Assembly (NCBI GenBank): GCA_964489015.1
Contig: CAZAXD010000009.1
Location: 1 to 58,794, forward strand
DNA length: 58,794 nucleotides
Direction: 5' to 3'
DNA from: JAPYWM01 sp964489015
GTDB taxonomy: Bacteria > Bacteroidota > Bacteroidia > SpSt-205
Both the position numbers and the translations under genes were made by a program. Below the pieces are notes generated by a model, which was given only the letters and a program-made list of their open reading frames with translations, did not search any database and had not been told where the DNA came from. Below are positions 57,630 to 58,794 of this stretch, in pieces (positions within the stretch are counted from its first letter, which is position 1; every line of letters begins with the position of its first letter).

Positions 57630-58794
57630 CTACCGAACCAGGGTGATCGTCCCGCGATAAAACCGACTCCGACCGCTCCCCTCGAAGGTCACCTCCAAGG
57701 TATAAGCATACGCATCCTCCGGCACCGGCTGCCCCCTAAACGTCCCATTCCAACCCTGCCCTACCTGCCGACTCTCAAATACCATGTGCCCCCATCTATC
57801 CCATATCCGAAACCGGTAAAACGTCGTGCGCCCCACTACCACCGGCGCTACCACGTCATTTAGCCCATCTCCATTTGGACTAAAGGCGTTAGGAACCCAC
57901 ACCCGCTCAATTTCCGGCAGATACACCTTTAGCTGCGCCGTGCACCCTGCCGAGTCACACACCCACACCGTGTACCAGCCTCCTTCCTGCACGCGCAGCG
58001 TCTCACCGACCGTTGCCGCTTCCACCCACCATACCTCATAGGGGGGCGTCCCACCCCGCACCTCGATAATAGCGCCCCCCTCCCCCTGCCACGTAATGCT
58101 ATCCACTCGCACCAGGGCCACATCCACCGCCGGCGTCGTCTTTACCTCCACCATCTCACTCATCTCCCGGCCCGCCGCATCCAGCACCCGAACTTCCCAC
58201 ATACCTGGACTTAGCTCCCGTTCACAGCCTTCTTCCCAATTCTGCGTGCCAGCCCGTCGCCAAAAGCAGCGGTAAGGCGCCGTGCCGCCCCACACCTTCA
58301 CCTGCCCCTGCAAGGGCAGCGCATCCAATGTCTCCGCTACTGACAACGCCACCTCCTCTAAAAGCTGTACCTCATCAATGTGAAGCGACGCATCACCCCC
58401 CGCTATCCACCGCCGCACCCACTCCCGCATCCGCAGCATCGGATGCTCGTAAGGCGGCCACAAACCCTGCTCAGTGCGATCATTCCACCAAGGCAGGTAG
58501 CCATCGGAACTTAGAGTAAGCCCACTGTAGTACAAGCACCCCTGCATCCACCCATTGGCCATTAGCGTATCCTCGTTCCAATCCACCAGCACCGTATTAA
58601 GTTCCAAGCTGTCCAACCAACCTACGTAAAAAAACTTCTCTCCCACCTTTGCCGTGAGCTCGCCCTCCAGCACCACCCAGCCCCGTGTCGTATGCAGCCG
58701 CACGCTTCGATTTTCCCACGAGGCCCACCGGCTCTTACTTAGAAAGGCCAGATACTCCCACGAAATGGCCGCCTCTCCAATATACACATCCTGC
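57630..58794 (-). CDS. Gliding-motility-type secreted protein, C-terminal part
   Basis: The frame is open to the window edge, so the N-terminus is missing (388 codons visible). Two SprB-like repeats are visible (VKVWGGTAPYRCFWR, about residues 165-210 of the visible part, and IIEVRGGTPPYEVWW, about 240-285). The end holds the type B T9SS/CHU_C domain: WVPNAFSPNGDGLNDVV, FYRFRIWDRWGHMVFESRQ, GWNGTFRGQPVPEDAYAYTL. Such proteins are surface adhesins or gliding filaments. It stops 41 bases before the next gene on the same strand. Confidence 0.88.
   Translation of the reverse strand, partial: QDVYIGEAAISWEYLAFLSKSRWASWENRSVRLHTTRGWVVLEGELTAKVGEKFFYVGWLDSLELNTVLVDWNEDTLMANGWMQGCLYYSGLTLSSDGYLPWWNDRTEQGLWPPYEHPMLRMREWVRRWIAGGDASLHIDEVQLLEEVALSVAETLDALPLQGQVKVWGGTAPYRCFWRRAGTQNWEEGCERELSPGMWEVRVLDAAGREMSEMVEVKTTPAVDVALVRVDSITWQGEGGAIIEVRGGTPPYEVWWVEAATVGETLRVQEGGWYTVWVCDSAGCTAQLKVYLPEIERVWVPNAFSPNGDGLNDVVAPVVVGRTTFYRFRIWDRWGHMVFESRQVGQGWNGTFRGQPVPEDAYAYTLEVTFEGSGRSRFYRGTITLVR

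Noticed and set aside
1..58794. CRISPR arrays, tRNAs, rRNAs, IS elements, prophage
   Set aside because: No regularly spaced repeats, cloverleaf-like sequences, transposases or phage genes were found by reading the window.

Overview
The window looks like a chromosome segment from a member of the Bacteroidota. Three signals point the same way. First, secreted proteins end in type IX secretion (T9SS) C-terminal domains: type A on the amidase ending at 17033 and on the propeller pair at 48.5-50.9 kb, and the gliding-motility/CHU_C type at 57.6 kb. Second, the Bacteroidota -7 promoter box TAnnTTTG sits in front of nearly every first gene of an operon. Third, I see no consistent Shine-Dalgarno sequences. 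Base composition is moderate by eye, with AT-richer islands at about 8.0-9.9 kb and 28.8-30.9 kb. I cannot name the genus. I saw no tRNA, rRNA, CRISPR array, IS element or prophage.

Layout. 0-3.4 kb (minus): omega-amidase, GT39-type glycosyltransferase, ftsW, murG (cut by the window edge). 3.4-6.6 kb (plus): TetR regulator, TolC-type outer-membrane protein and membrane-fusion lipoprotein, with no inner-membrane pump. 6.6-13.8 kb (minus): M1 aminopeptidase lipoprotein, HEAT protein, rlmE, hemW, a polytopic membrane protein and glpD. 13.8-20.5 kb (plus): a CcmD-like peptide, a 1019-residue secreted amidase, tsf-pyrH-mscS-dapF. 20.5-26 kb (minus): rpmI-rplT-fabD plus a 58-residue protein; mdh; kynU plus an M61/PDZ peptidase. 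26-31.6 kb (plus): DedA, HAD phosphatase, flippase, methyltransferase, GT2, thioredoxin-like protein. 31.7-40.9 kb (minus): GT39-like protein; GT2; lepA, TerB-like, ppx and two M16-like proteins. 40.9-48.5 kb (plus): interrupted FkbM methyltransferase, DUF151 nuclease, nucleoside transporter, small basic protein, Gfo/Idh oxidoreductase, lipoprotein, sugar-1-phosphate transferase, rpmE2 and a PAS-SpoIIE phosphatase. 48.5-51 kb (minus): two tandem damaged propeller proteins. 51-57 kb (plus): GT2, methyltransferase, asnB, fadJ. 57-58.8 kb (minus): a secreted hypothetical and a gliding-type protein.

How the genes work together. Several short clusters (27-31, 40-41, 44-47 and 51-54.7 kb) look like parts of one surface-polysaccharide programme: initiating sugar transferase, flippase, several glycosyltransferases, methyltransferases and a glutamine amidotransferase. 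Peptidoglycan genes (ftsW, murG, dapF, the secreted amidase) and translation genes (tsf, rpmI, rplT, rpmE2, lepA, rlmE) are interspersed.

Two features stand out. At least 21 promoter boxes end 3-8 bases before the start codon, so many mRNAs should be leaderless or nearly so, and this fixes many starts, including several GTG starts. Four multi-domain genes are cut at or near a domain boundary: M1|HEAT by an in-frame TAA, FkbM by an in-frame TAG, a T9SS propeller protein by an in-frame TAG, and DUF151|UVR by a -1 frame change at a canonical A AAA AAG site beside a C9 tract. A second propeller gene carries two frameshifts. Sequencing error, gene decay and regulated recoding cannot be told apart from this sequence alone. 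Convergent genes repeatedly share a single CTAA for both stop codons.
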